Part shown: one piece after another, positions 44,001-57,080 of the stretch
Layout of the letters: every line of letters begins with the position of its first letter
Numbering within the stretch: position 1 is the first letter of the stretch
Assembly (NCBI RefSeq): GCF_031877795.1
Contig: NC_133948.1
Span: forward strand, 16,818,948 to 16,882,947
Direction: 5' to 3'
DNA length: 64,000 bases
Origin: Strix aluco
Taxonomy: Eukaryota; Chordata; Aves; Strigiformes; Strigidae
Notes under the pieces: generated by a model
Databases searched by the model: none
What the model was told of the DNA's origin: nothing
Seen by the model: only the letters and a program-made list of their open reading frames with translations
Made by a program: the position numbers and the translations under genes

Positions 44001-47000
44001 CCCGTAAAACCAGTGGAGATAAATGAGGGAGCTAACCGTGATGGCCCTGGTCCCCACTGTGTGGGCAGCTGGAAGTCCCACCATGGTGGGGGGTGATGCT
44101 GGAGCCAGCTCCAACATCTGGTGAAGGCTGACCCAGCCTGGGGCCAGGAGGGAGGAGGACTGGAGACCCCAGATTTGGCAGGTCTCATGCTCTTCTCTCT
44201 CAGTTGCAGCATCTCCTGGGGTCTCCCTGTCTGTCAGGCAGGTGGAGAAACCCCCCTGCAGATGAACAGGGGTGGGACACCGTGGTGGCTGATCAGATCA
44301 GTGTCCTGCTGAGATGGGAAGGAAGTGGGCCTTGTGTAAATGCCAGGCTGAACTGTGGGCCACCAGCACGCACCTCAAGTGTAGTTCTCCTACCATAAAT
44401 AAAAGTAGCACCAATAGCCCAGGAAGATTTTCAGAGGATGAAAGAATAAACGGATAAAGCAATTACAGAAAAAGGCAAATTAAAGTATTAGAGCTTGACG
44501 GGCTCCTTATTTTTTCCCCTCTTCTCTTTGAATTACTTTTCACTCTTAATTTCCTTACATCAGATTACAGCCCGGTCATCTGTCAGTGATGACAATCTCA
44601 CTTGGGCACCTGTCCTGGCTGCTGCCACGTGGTGCTGCCGCGCGGGGGGACGCCGTCCACGTGGCGGGGGGGTATGAGGAGAGCTGGGTTTCACCCGAGT
44701 ATCAGCACCATGCTTTAATTTTCCCGGCACATTACTGTGAATCTGGACGTAGGCTGGGGATTGCAAAAATATAAAATTAAAGCCTAAAAAGCTAGCTGTG
44801 TGATAATGAATGAGATACTGCTGACCTGTGGGCTTTCTCTCTCTTCTGGGTAATTATAGAGGAATAATTGTATAAATCTTAGTTGGATTTCCTGCTCCTT
44901 TTTCTCTTGGAAATGGATGGCTCTGTTGTGTTTCTGTTCCCCAGGCTGGAGGATTGTTTTAATTTAAATGCAACTTTACGATGCTTTGCTGCTGTAACAA
45001 GTAGAATTTAAAAAAACCCCACACCAAACAACAAAGAAAGAGAGTGAAGCTTTTTGATAACTTAGTCATTTATCACACTAGCTGGTAACTGCTGTTCTTG
45101 TGTCTGAACTGGAGTTTGTTACACTGCCTGAATGCAGTTCCCAGCAGGCTCTTGCCAAAGGCTTTGGATTTCTTCTTTGGCTTTCTCTGGTCCAAGGGCA
45201 ATACTCCCCAAATTGTCTGTTCCGGTTGATTAACATTTTGGGGGACAGCACATTGACAGACCTGGTCATGTTATGGCTGAGGGTGGCTTTATGCAGTGGT
45301 GATTTCTGTCCTCTTCTGTTGCTCCCCTGAGTTTGAGGGATCCCAGCACCTCCCCTCAGCCAGGCGGGCAGAGGCAGGGCTTGCACCCAGGCTGCTGCAA
45401 ACAGCGGCTTCTCCATGGGGGTGGTAAAAGACATGGTACTTGGGTTTTTTTTCTTCTGGAATTTGGTAATTATGTTTGATCTTTTAATATCAGTGTTAAG
45501 CAGTTAGGATCCAACACCTACCTTGTACTGGTGTCTCTCACCCAATGTTTCATCACTGTATTAAATACAATATATTTAATATATGTTAATATATTATATA
45601 AATTTTCATCCTCTGTTTTAGCCCAGCTTTGCAAGTGATTGCAGCAACTTCTGATCTCAAAGTATCTCCCTTAAACCTGTTAAAGAAAAACCTTTGGACT
45701 TCTTGCAATGTTCCTTATTAAGACTAAGAATTACGACACTGCTCTGCAGCCCTCTCCCCCCGCTCAGCACACCACGTGTTACCCAGAAAGACCTTTTCCC
45801 CTGGCCCAGGAGGGGAAGACAAATACTGTAATCAGGTGCAGGATGAACCTGGGGCGTAAAACAGCGTCTCCTCATACAAGATTTGTAGTTGTGGAGTGCT
45901 GCTGCGGGCCCTGCTAATCCACTCGCTCCTTATTAGGAACTTCTGGGCAGTTTTACTGCAAACTGCTACTTTTAAGTGGGGCTTGCTCAGGCAGAGGCAG
46001 GACAGCAAGTGCAAGAGGAGCCTGACAAGGCTTTGGCAGCTGGGAAATGCAGAACTGAATTGCAGCTGGGATGCTGGGAGGAGAGAGTAACACAAAAATG
46101 CCAGAGAAAGTGGGATTTTGGTGAGCACCAAATGAAATTTGTTTGCAGGCTGGATGCAGACAAGAGCCTGCTCAAATGGCAAGGCTGGCCAAGGGTGATG
46201 CTTTCAGCTTCAGCATCCTGAGGATTTTAGGCTCCCAGCAGTGTTTGTTTGTGTGACACTCTTCAGATGAAGCTGCCTTCAGGTTTTGGCACCCAAGGCC
46301 ATGGCTCAAGGCAAGTCCATTATGTATGACCTGAATTCCCTGCTTTGGGCTCAGATTAGATTGCATTAAATCCCAGTGTAGGCACTCTTCAGTGTGGTTT
46401 AATTCAGTGTATCTTCAGATTCAGCATTAAACTAAATCAAATTAGTGCTGTTCTGATTCCGAATAAGAAAGTGCCTATGAGAGGCCTTAATATCAGTTTG
46501 AGTAACCACTTCGAAGTTACACCTTTAATTCATTTAAATTTTTGAAGTGCTTAAAAGCTTGTCTACACATCGTTTGTGAATGCTTTCCTTATCTAGGATG
46601 CTCTATCTGATGGAAAAGAGATTGGATACAGGTTGGGTAGGAGAGGGTGGATAAAGGCTGGTTGGTTTTGTGGTGCTGTCAAGTTTTATTTTAAATTGCT
46701 TTAGGGTGTTTTCTTGATAGTTTTCCATTAAAGCAAAATGAAATGCTAGCATTTCTGGTCTAAGCAACTGCAGAGGAAAACTTTGTATATGTACATACAC
46801 CTATGAATGTAAAATCTCTAAAAGCAGATGATCACAATTTTTTGAAGCATTCAATTCTAAGTTTATTTCTTGATTGTGAGGAGCATAAACAAGTTTTCTA
46901 AACACACAGAGGCCCCTAAACTGTGCTTTTTAGCTCTCTCATAAAGATGAAACTTTTGATATTTCCATGCACCAAAAAGGCTAAGAAAGTCTTTTTTTAA

Positions 47001-48570
47001 AAAAACCTCTTCATAATCCTTTCACAGGCTTCTGTTTTCTACAAAACTTGCCATCTAATCAATATGACCAGATTCTACTTAATTAACAACACTGAACTAA
47101 AAAGCCAGGATCATCCCAGACTGGGTGGTAACTCTCTGCAGATGACTGAGGGAAACTTCTGCTGATGGGAGGAGGCATTACAGCTCCCACTTCCACTCCT
47201 AAACAAACACACCAAAGGCTGTAACTTCTTGTTTCCTAACAATATTCTCTCTGCATCTGCAGCTGAAGTTCTGGCTGTGAGACATCCAGAACCTGTTCGT
47301 TGCATTTAAAAGATAACTATTTGTAGAATAGATAACAGCATGTAGAATATAAGTCTGTGTGTCTGAATAAGGAAAAGCTACTTATATAATCCATTAGCAA
47401 GCTGCTGGTCTGCAGTTTCTTGGTAATGAGATAAAGAGCAGGCATGGAACACCTTTCCCACAGTAGCTGCAAATGCTCCCATGTGTTCTTCCCTCTGAAA
47501 TTGTATTTGCTTGTTGCTGCTGGTGGAATAACATCCCATTAGTAGGGAAAACCTGAAGAAGCCACGAAGGGCAGCAGTGTCCAGGACTGAGGGCCTTGAA
47601 GGAACTGCACCTGGGCTCCTTTTTGGGGAGGGGAGGATAAAAAAAAGGTATAAAGTGCAGATCCCAGGCAGAGGAACCCCCTCCTGACCTGCTGCTAAAG
47701 CTCTCCAAGCAGGAAAGACTTCTGTATCTTCTGACCCAGCAACCTGGTTAGATCCAAAGCCTTCTTCAGAGCTCAAAGCATTCCCTCTCCATTCCATTCT
47801 AACCGGTGAAGCTGTCAGGTCCAGCTGATTATTTCTTTTCTTTCACTACTCCTTTTCTGGAGGAGTTCATGTATTTAAAAGCTATGTTGTCTTATTTACT
47901 ACAGAAACAAGGACACTTCGTCTAAAGATGAATGCTACGTGTGAAGGGAAGGAAGACCGAAGTCTGTTTAGTGAAAAATCTCTTCCTTTAGCTTTCCTTA
48001 AATCACTTTATTTCTTTTTAGCCCCCACGACTAGCTGCCTCTTCACTCAGAGTATCACGCTGTTTCCGTAGGAAGTCTCTTGGCCAGGAGCATGTCCTTT
48101 CCTTCAAGCAACAAACCAGAGAATTGAACAAAAGAGCATCTCTAGAAAATGTTTTTTCTCTTTCCTTGACCTAAACTCAAATTGCATGCAACAGGCTCCT
48201 GAAGGCAGTGAAATATAACCCTTCCAGCCCTTCTCTTTCCCGTTCCCTGTCCCTAGTCTGGGTCCTTGCCTCCTTGCTCAGTTTGGATCCAATTCTGCTC
48301 TAGTTTAGCTGAGCCTGGAAGCAGTGCCTACAGCTTTAGAGCTGGGGATGCACTTCAAGGTCACAGCCTGCTACCTCCTCTGGGACAAGGAACTTGCTGG
48401 CCTGCTGTGGCTGTAGGAGTAGTTCTGGCTGTTAGAGCTCCACGGTAAACCAAGCACTGATACAGAGAAATGATTACTTGTTTTGAGATTTATTTACTTA
48501 TAGCAAACTGCTTAGCAACTTATTTACTTATAGCAACTTATAGTACTACTTATAGTATTTTTTAATATTG
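41095..48570. other. Single-copy non-coding region
   Basis: Lower GC than the duplication. I see no recognisable gene. Items noted: a T18 run near 43119-43136, an AT-palindromic stretch at 45563-45605, and one weak candidate exon at 42532 (listed separately). Confidence 0.5.
42532..42642 (+). other. Weak candidate exon, charged helical peptide
   Basis: From ATG 42532 the frame reads a 37-residue charged segment ending KKARLKELERERAQL before a possible GT donor (GTAGGG). The upstream codon is a stop, so it would have to be a first coding exon. The helix-like Lys/Arg/Glu pattern is the only support; I do not recognise a family. Confidence 0.2.
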
Positions 48571-48581
48571 CTAAGAATCCT

Positions 48582-49208
48582 GCTGGCCCAGACTGTTCTG
48601 TGGAATTTTACCAAGGACTGCTGTGTCCATCAAAACAAAGCAGTTTACTGTGAAAATCTACCAAGAACTGCAGTGTTCAGCAAAATATCATGTTTTTGTC
48701 CTTGGGAAACAGATGTGCTCTGACTAGTTGGGTCTTGGTAATGAGTAAAGATGGTCATATACGGACGGTAGAAGTTCCATTGGTTCTCTTAGATAAGATA
48801 GAATGAGTAAACCGGCTGAAAACACTCTTGTTATTCAAGAAATTGGCCAGGAGAACCTGCGCATGCTCTGGGGAAAAGTACAAGGTGAGGAGGACTGTGA
48901 GCCTTCCTCCAACAGACCCCAGAGATGCCCCCCAGGAAGCAATGCGCAGGTGCAAAGAGAACATAAACTGCTGACCCCAGCCTCTAGAGCTAACCCAGCC
49001 TCACTCATGCATATGTATGTTTGTGTTATGTAATCAATGAATATGTATATCCACACTCAGTAAGTTTTTGGTAAAATGTGCTGGGGGTGTGCAAGCTTTG
49101 TGGAGAAATCCCCTTGCACCCCGGTGCCGGAGTAAACATACCTGCTGTATAACTCTCTCTGAGTTGTAGAGTCTGTTTTCTGCAAGTCAGCACCCCCTCC
49201 CTTTGGGG
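48582..49208 (+). mobile_element. Probable solo LTR of an endogenous retrovirus
   Basis: About 630 bp starting TGCTGGCCCAGAC and ending near GGGGGTCA. The 3' part reads GGAGTAAACATACCTGCTG, then GAGTTGTAGAGTCTGTTTTC, which resembles the R-U5 of avian ERVL-type LTRs with a variant poly(A) signal. No flanking internal retroviral ORF was seen. A target-site duplication could not be identified, so the ends are approximate. Confidence 0.5.
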
Positions 49209-52200
49209 GTCACATATGATAGCTGGTGCACACAGCCAGACACCTTGCATGGGGTGTCAGATAAAATTGCCCTTGACTTTAGGGAGCTGAAGGACAATAT
49301 AGACTTTGGTAGAAGTGAGCAGGTTTTGCATGCTGGTATCTGCTTCAGTTTCCCCATGGTTCTTCAGCAGTTTTGGGGATTCTGTATTTTTGTGGGGCCA
49401 CCCAGCTCTAGGGCAGCCTTTGCTTCCCAGCCCATGGCATCTCAGGAGTCTAATGCCTCCAGTTCCGATAGCATCACCCGTAGGAGGTGTCTCCCAACTA
49501 CTCCATCAAATTTCCCTTTTTCTCTCCCGTCTCCACTTGACTGGTAATTTAGCTTTAAAACAGATACATACATCTCATTCCTTTGTTTGGTTCTGGGGAT
49601 ATTGTGGCTTCGTATCCTTCTGGTGTTGGGATCCTTCCTGCCCAACTACCGTCCTTCATGTCAGCAGTGACCTGCTAGGGCAGAGTCATTAAAAATTTAG
49701 TGCTGCATTTTCTATGATCTGTAGCTTCCTTCAGGCAATGGTTTTAACAGGGTCTCTGCCAGCCTATGACTGATGTATTGCTCCACAGAAGTTGGAGTGA
49801 TGCATGGATTTCCTCGAGCAGAGTGCCCTCCCTTGTCCCATCCTTGGCTGCACATCTGAAGTGACGTGAAGCTGCAGGGAAGTGATTTTCCTTGTGCTCT
49901 CCAGCAACCAGTGGAGACACAAAAAGCTCTTAAGAGAGTTTGGAGATGTGAAGGAGCATCTGATAGATGTGGCAGTTTCCAAGTACTGTGAGCCTGACAC
50001 CACTTTGTTAGAGGAGTTAAGAGGAAGGGCAGAGCCTGAGCGATCAGCTGTGATCAAAGATGTGACCTGGGGTGGACCAGCATCTGCTTCAGACAGATAA
50101 TTCAGGAAGGTGTGGGGAGAAATCCACCCACTGCCAGCTTCTCTGTGGCAGCTTTCCCATCTCTCATTACCAGATTCATCATCATCGGAGTCTAGTGATG
50201 AGGAAGGCAGATGAGACCTAAAAGTAATTATTTCAAAAAATCTGGGGAACGCTGCCCTTTGGGAGTCTGTCATACAGTTGAGCTACATGATGTTATAGAA
50301 CTTGGTCCTTTAATTTCTACTTCCCTGGGACAAATGTATAAAGGCTGGAGCTGGTGGGTGGAGGGAGAGGAGGTTTCTCTGTTTCATCTTGCAGCCATCC
50401 TTGAGCCCCCTTAGGTTAGACACAGTCCAATCCCCACTTTAAAGGCAGCTTTGGAAAACTTTCCCACAGATGCTTACAGCCAAGATTGCTTCAAATCCAC
50501 TCTGTCCCACTTCATTTCACATAATTAGGAGCTGTGACTTCCTTGATCTGACTCTTTGTGTCTTGAAATGAGATTTTTCAAAGCAGCAACCCACCAAGGA
50601 GAAATTAAAAGCAAACTGATGATCCATGTGGGATGGCTCTGACCTCCTGGTATTAAAGGATTGACCAACTTCTTGCTAAATTCACTTAATCTTCCTTTTT
50701 CCCCTATCACTTTTTTAAAAAAATAAAAGGTGTTATACTTAAGGAGAAATACAAATCCACTTATGTATTCAGCACCCACCTTCCCTTTGTTTATTGTCAT
50801 CACTTTTGCATCCTGTGATCCTGAATCAAGTCTGAACTCAGAGGAAAGGGCAGAGCTGGGTATCAACTACAGGTGCAAAAATGCTGGGCTTGAATCAGAC
50901 CAAAGTCTCCCGCACACTGCAGCAAACTTATGGCAGGGAGAAAATGGAACAGATTTCCCAGTTGAGGGGGGTCTTGTCTGGGCGCAAAGCCATCCTTTCT
51001 GGAAACTAAAGAGAACGGCAGAGGCTTGAACTTCTGGGGAGCAATGAAGATAATTGTGGCTCAGGTACAGACCCAAGATGTAAGAAACGTGATTTCTTTT
51101 GATCTGACCTTAGGCAAATTGATTTTGCAGTTCTGCCTTCGTGCAGAAGAGTGTGAGCCTCAGACATTTGACCCTTTTCTTATGCTCCTCTGCTGCTTCA
51201 CTATCTGCATCTCCAGCCTCGGCAAGGCAGGGACCTCCCCATGCATACGTGGGGATATGAGCCCAGGTTAGTGCACCACGGCTGAAGTGCACCTTTTAGG
51301 AGCACTGCACCAAAAAGAGCATTACTGAGAAATGGGGAGCACCTTGGGTGACAGGCTGTGGCTCAGTGCTGGGAATGGGGAGCTCTGGTCACTCGTGTCT
51401 CACCCCAGCCCTCCGAGACCTCAAACTGGGTGCCAGTGTCTACAGGGACCTGGACACCTTCCTGAAATCTGCCTTAAACACTTCCTGCAGGCACAGAAAA
51501 GAAATATATCAAGCACATTACCCAAAATTAACAGCAGCAGCAGTTTATGTTGCATATAAAATTAATCTGATTGGATTTTAAAGAGAGAGGCTTATAATAA
51601 ACAAGGCTGGGGCTGTCTACAAACCTCACTGCAATATAATTATATGTTTCAGCATAAGTTGAGCGCTACAAGAGTGGCTGGTCCAGTGGCAGCTTTATTA
51701 TATTCAGCAAGTCCTAATGAATAGGGAGCAGATTGTAAAATATTGTATATTTTTATTGTTATTCATGCAGGTGAGAGTTTTGCAGCAAGGGGTCACTGGC
51801 TTTATTGCTCTAGGTTCTCGGGGAAGATCAAGTGCTTTGCCAAGATTCAGAAATGAGCTGCTGTCAAGGAAGGAGGAGAGACAGGTCTGCTCCAGCCTGA
51901 GATTCATTGGTTCTGGCAGGTGCCATGGGGATGAATCTGACCTTCAGGTCACTGTGGACAAATTTCATGCCCTGTGCAGCTCCATGGACTTCCCAGCTGA
52001 ACTGTGCTGCCGGTGCTGAGCTTAACTCCACCCCAGAGTGTTACAGCAGCCCACCGGGCATCGTGTCAAGCTCTGGGCTGTGAGCTCGCGCTCCTCAGCC
52101 GCCCGTACAAACACCCGGGTGTTTCCACTGGGTCGTCTGTCAGGTGAGACAAGGTATGACCAGTTTTTCCCAGTGTGAGCATGGCCCTGGGGAAAATCAG

Positions 52201-55200
52201 ACCAGTTTGGCCCTTTAGATCACACCTGCAATTGGAAGTGGGAAGGATTTGGTAACGACCTGTTGGTGACTACGCGGTGAAGGGCAGGATGAAATGAGGG
52301 ACAAATCCTGTGCTGTGGTACTCCCTGTCTGTGAATGCGTATGTGGGTGTGCGTGCACACCTTAGAGCAATTCCCTGCGGTTGAATTTCCAGGAGAGAAA
52401 CTGTGCCAGAAGAGAGAAATTTCAGTGTTGGCTGTTCCTCGCTGGCTTGCGTGCAGTCTGGAAAGATGTTTATTCCAGTTTGACCTGTAACGGGAGAGCC
52501 TGGGGAGGGTAGAGCCTTGAGCAAGCAAATGTTCAGGTATTTCTTACAACCTTCTGCCAGTTGCTGAAAGAGTAGCAAAGATCCATACGCAGGGATTGCA
52601 GGTAAAATGCAAGCTGCAAATATACGCACACATAAAATTGTGCTTGTCTGCATTTTATTTTTGTTTTAATGAGTGTTAAAATGGTAGAAGATCACAAAGG
52701 TTTTCTTCCTCAGGTGTTAAAATGGGAAGCAATTAAGGCTGTTAGAAGTTACCATGGTGGCAGGATAAAGACGGTTTGGGAAGGTGAGTTGTTTTTTCAA
52801 TCTGGTATCAGGAATTGCTTCTTCATTACTCTCATTTGCCAGAGCTGGGACAGTTTTATATCTGTGCAGCAGAACAGTGAGCAAGCTTTGTGTATATGTA
52901 CACAGCTTTGTACTGTTTATTGGGGCTGGGGACCCCGGTTAGAGACATGCCTGCAGGATGGGTGGACACATGGATGTGCAGGCAACCAGCAGGAGCAGGA
53001 GGCTGCAGGCTGCAGCTGGAGTGGGGTTGCAGATGTCCCTTTCCATGTGCTTCTACCCAAACTGGCTGTGCCCAACCCAGCACGGTGTAGGGACACTTCA
53101 GGCTCATGCCCACCTTGTCCCCTGGTCTGGGGATGAGGTTCACATGTGGCTCCCTACATGCTCATCCAGAAGCAGCATTGATAAGCACAGAACTACAACC
53201 TGGTGTTTTTCTACTTTTTTCCTCTCTCCAAACTGTTCTCAAGGCATCAGATTCAACTGGGTGGAGTTTGTAGTAATTTTAAAAAGTTTTTTTCCAAGGA
53301 GCTTTTGAAGGAGTAGGTTTGAGCTGGCTCGGGGGGTAGGGAGTGAAGGGCTTTGAGTTAGATGTAACTAGAAGATCCAGTTTCTTGCTGTGTAACACCT
53401 TTTACTGGGAATTCAGCAAATTGGCTTCAGTACTGACTGGAAGCTTTTTGTGGGTGGCTGTCTGTTACCTGACACTTCGGCTTTGCAGTCAGGGTAGTGG
53501 GGCAAAATGAGTTCAGGTCTTAGACCTGCAACTGATTGTCTGGCCAACACCAGGCACGTTTCCCAGCCTGAGCTCTCTGTAATTCCCGAGGTGGTGTCTC
53601 TGCCAAATCTAAGCTGATCTGAGGATGGTGCTGTTGTCCCACTCTGCCAACACATTTCCTTTTGGCACAAGCTTTCCATCCAAAGCAGTTTCAGCTCACT
53701 GAATTATCAGGAAACCAGCCTGACAAGGGGTGGATGGTTTCTGAGGGCTTGGTGGGGCTGGGAGGGCAGTGCTGTCAGCCAGCTGTGCACGTGGGGGGGT
53801 AGAGCAAGGAAACGTGCTTGGGGAACAGTCCAGCACTTCAGATGAGATTTGTTGACAAGTTGGACTTCAGAGCTTGACCTAGTCATCCAAGGCTAGACAG
53901 GCCTCTCCGGAGGGCTCTTGCTCTAATGTTAAGACAAGCGTTAACAACTGGTCAGAAGAATTGCCCTCTAGCTGTCCTTATTTCTCTCCATTAACTACAG
54001 AGAGAAGCAAGTTAACTAACTCAGTCTTAAAAATTAAACTTCAAAATGCCCAAAACCAAGCAAGGCGAACCTTTCCAGGGGGATCCAGCATTTGTGACTT
54101 TGCTGCTGAAAAACGGCTCCACTTTCTGTAGCTATGGCAGAAATCCCTTCCTTGGCTCACTAAATCCACTGTCTTCAGATGTGTTTTGTAGCGTGCAGTT
54201 TTGCTTGGAGGCTCTGAGGGAGAGGTTCCTCGGTGGAAGACATGTGGGATAAATTTTATCATCCCAGTGAAATCCTGAGGAACGTTTGCTCTTTTGTCTC
54301 TAAAGCTTTGCAGTGCGGGCTGGGCTGCTGTCTCCTGCACTCCAAAGAGACTTACGTCAGCAGTGACGTGTGCAACCAGGCCAAAATTACTAAAATTACT
54401 AAGAATTGGCCCAAATAGCCATTGTTACTAGAAAAAGAATTCTTAAAGGCCCTGATTTTCAGAGGGTCAATGTTTGAAACTGTCTTAGCACCATGCCCCA
54501 CCTGGTGAATATCCGAGAAGCTACATACACCATCTACCTGGGGGGTCAATCCACTGCTGTTGTTGGTTGTTACTCATGTGCTGCTGAATTAAATGGGGTG
54601 TAGACCCAAGCACTTGTCCAAGTACCCCAAGATCTCTAAACACCTTCCTTGCTCTCTGCCATCGCTTACCTTCCCCAGAAAAAGCCAAAGCCCTGGTCAG
54701 GAGGCAGCAGAGGCTGTTCCCAAGGCAGTGTGGATGATGGGTGGTGGCAGACTGTGGGCAGAGGCTGCGCGGTGCTGCAGGATCTCAGGGCAGAGAGGGA
54801 GAGAAGTCTCTGGCCTGTTTTATTTGCTATTACAGAGTAAGCCATTAGGATAAAATAATGTTATTCAGCTTGCTGGAAGGGAGGGAGAGGAGGAAGGTGT
54901 TAAAACATGCGTTACAATATTCCACCCCAGCATACCAAATCGGAGGAGAGAGAGAATCTGGTTTTACTTTTCATAAAACCTCTCAGCTGTTTAATACACT
55001 TGAATCCCACAATCTCAAAGCTTTAGCACAGAGTGAAGAGTTTCACTCTTCCTAGGGCAGCACAGAGGTTAATCAGTTGTTCTTTGCCTCATGCATTGAG
55101 ATCCGTAGAGGGCAGGAGTATGTGACAAGCTGTGCTGTTTGATTCCTGTGACTCTGACTGCAAATGTTTTCCTAGCCTCAGGTTGCATGTTCCCTCTGCA

Positions 55201-56349
55201 AACATCTGGATTTGGATGGGCTTATGGTTTTGTCTCTTTTTTCCCCTCCTATTCACACTTAAGAATATCCTGGTTGCGGTTGCTGCCCTCCTGTCTGAAG
55301 ATGGCACTGCAGCATCTCGCAAGCCGAATCCCCAGTATGAGCATCTCCCCCCAGCTCCTTCCAGCCCTAACGACTGTGGGGACTGACAGTCCAACTGCCA
55401 ACAGCAGAGAGAAACGTGTGAGCTTGGGAGGGAGGTGGGGTGCTTGGACATGAGCTGGGCAAAATCTGTCAGTGCTTCAGCAAAGAAGGGAAAAGCAGAA
55501 GATTGTGGATAAAGCTGGAGAACTGTGAATTCAGCTGAGGTGCTGCTTCCTCCTCCTCTCAACCCCTTAATAACGCTTCGCTGTGGGTGGGATGCTGAAG
55601 CGCCTGATCCGGGTACAAGGCCAAATTCATCACGGGTGCAAAGTGGCTCTGACCCTCCGACTTTGCTGCTTGTGTCTGCTGGCTGAGGCTCCAGCTCTAT
55701 GAACTTACTTAAAATAAAAAAGGGATGTGGTGGTGAGCGGGAAAGAAAGGAAATTCCCATTGACTGAGATGATTTAAATGATAAAATTAAAACACTGCGG
55801 ACACTTCTGTGGTTTGCAGCAGCTGCTGGTGAGTTTCTTGGATTCTGCGTTGTGCAGGCAGAGGGGCGTTGCTTTTCAGCTGGGGAAAAGGAGTCTGGGA
55901 AAATGCAGGCAAATACTAAAAAATAAAAGGAAAATAAGAAAATGGATGTATGTAGTGGGTGTGTAACTCAAGTGTGGGGAGTGAGGCTTATGCTGTAGAG
56001 CTTGTCTCCAGTTATGCAGGGGCTGTTAGCAAGGGGAGGGCAGTGTCACAGAAATGGTTTGCAGGATCCTGGATAAATCTGTGGAGAAATGGAAAAAGAG
56101 GAGGGAAGCTGCTGCTGTTCTTTGCACACACAGCTCTGAAATACCTTCATCTCCTCCCACCTGGTCTGGTATAAATAGCTGCTCTGTAGACTCCCGCGGG
56201 GCCAGTTCTCCAGGCAGCAGGAGGGATGGGAGCCTGCTCGCTGGCTTCTCACCATGTTTAAGGAACATGGGCACGTTGCTCTCCCGCTCACACTAGTCCA
56301 CAGGCTCCCTATTAACTCCGGTTAGAAATGAGCCTGGGTGGACTTTACC
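49209..56349. other. Single-copy non-coding region
   Basis: No gene recognised. A 70-bp interval at 52713-52782 is flanked by a good acceptor (TTTTCTTCCTCAG) and donor (GTGAGTTG) and is open in one frame. It could be an exon but has no recognisable content. Confidence 0.45.
55089..55760 (-). other. Long unassigned open frame (223 codons)
   Basis: Unusually long for DNA of this composition, but Ser/Pro-rich without domain, signal peptide or membrane segment that I recognise, and without convincing splice context. Most likely a chance frame. Confidence 0.12.
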
Positions 56350-57080
56350 CCCAGCAGTGCTACAGGCTTGGGGAGGAGTGGCTGGAGAGCTGCCAGTCAG
56401 AGAGGGACCTGGGGGTGTTGATTGACAGCCGGTTGAACAGGAGCCAGCAGTGTGCCCAGGTGGCCAAGAAGGCCAATGGCATCCTGGCTTGTATCAGCAC
56501 TAGCGTGGCCAGCATGGACAGGGAAGGGATCTTACCCCTGTGCTCGGCACTGGTGAGGCCACACCTCGATGAGTGGGTTCAGTTTTGGGCCCCTCACTCC
56601 AAAAAGGCCATTGAATGACTCGAGCGTGTCCAGAGAAGGGCAACGGAGCTGGTGCAGGGTCTGGAGCACAGGTCTGATGGGGAGCGGCTGAGGGAACTGG
56701 GGGGGTTTAGTCTGGAGAAGAGGAGGCTGAGGGGAGACCTCATGGCCCTCTACAACTCCCTGAAAGGAGGGTGCAGAGAGGGGGGATGAGCCTCTTGACC
56801 CAAGGAACCAGCGCCAGGCCAAGAGGGAATGGCCTCAAGCTGCGCCAGGGCAGGGTCAGACTGGCTCTTAGGAAGGATTTCTTTGTAGAAGGGGTTGTTG
56901 GGCGTTGGAATGGGCTGTCCAGGGCAGGGGGTAGTCCCCATCCCTGGAGGGGTTGAAGAGTCGGGTTGACCCAGCGCTGAGGGATCTGGTGGAGTTGGGA
57001 ATGGTCAGTGTGAGGTTCATGGTTGGACTGGAGGATCTTCAAGGTCTTTTCCAACCTAGTTGATTCTGTGATTCTGTGAC
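56350..57080 (+). mobile_element. CR1 LINE 3' fragment
   Basis: Starts CCAGCAGTGCTACAGGCTTG and follows the same consensus as the element at 3770-4504, then diverges more after 56795 (CAAGGAACCAGCG...). It ends TTGATTCTGTGATTCTGTGA. It is a separate insertion of the same or a sister subfamily and is not part of the segmental duplication. Confidence 0.92.

Noticed and set aside
49764-50273. 169-codon minus frame and opposing 72-codon plus frame near the LTR
   Set aside because: Considered as degraded ERV gag or a processed pseudogene, but no motif supports either.
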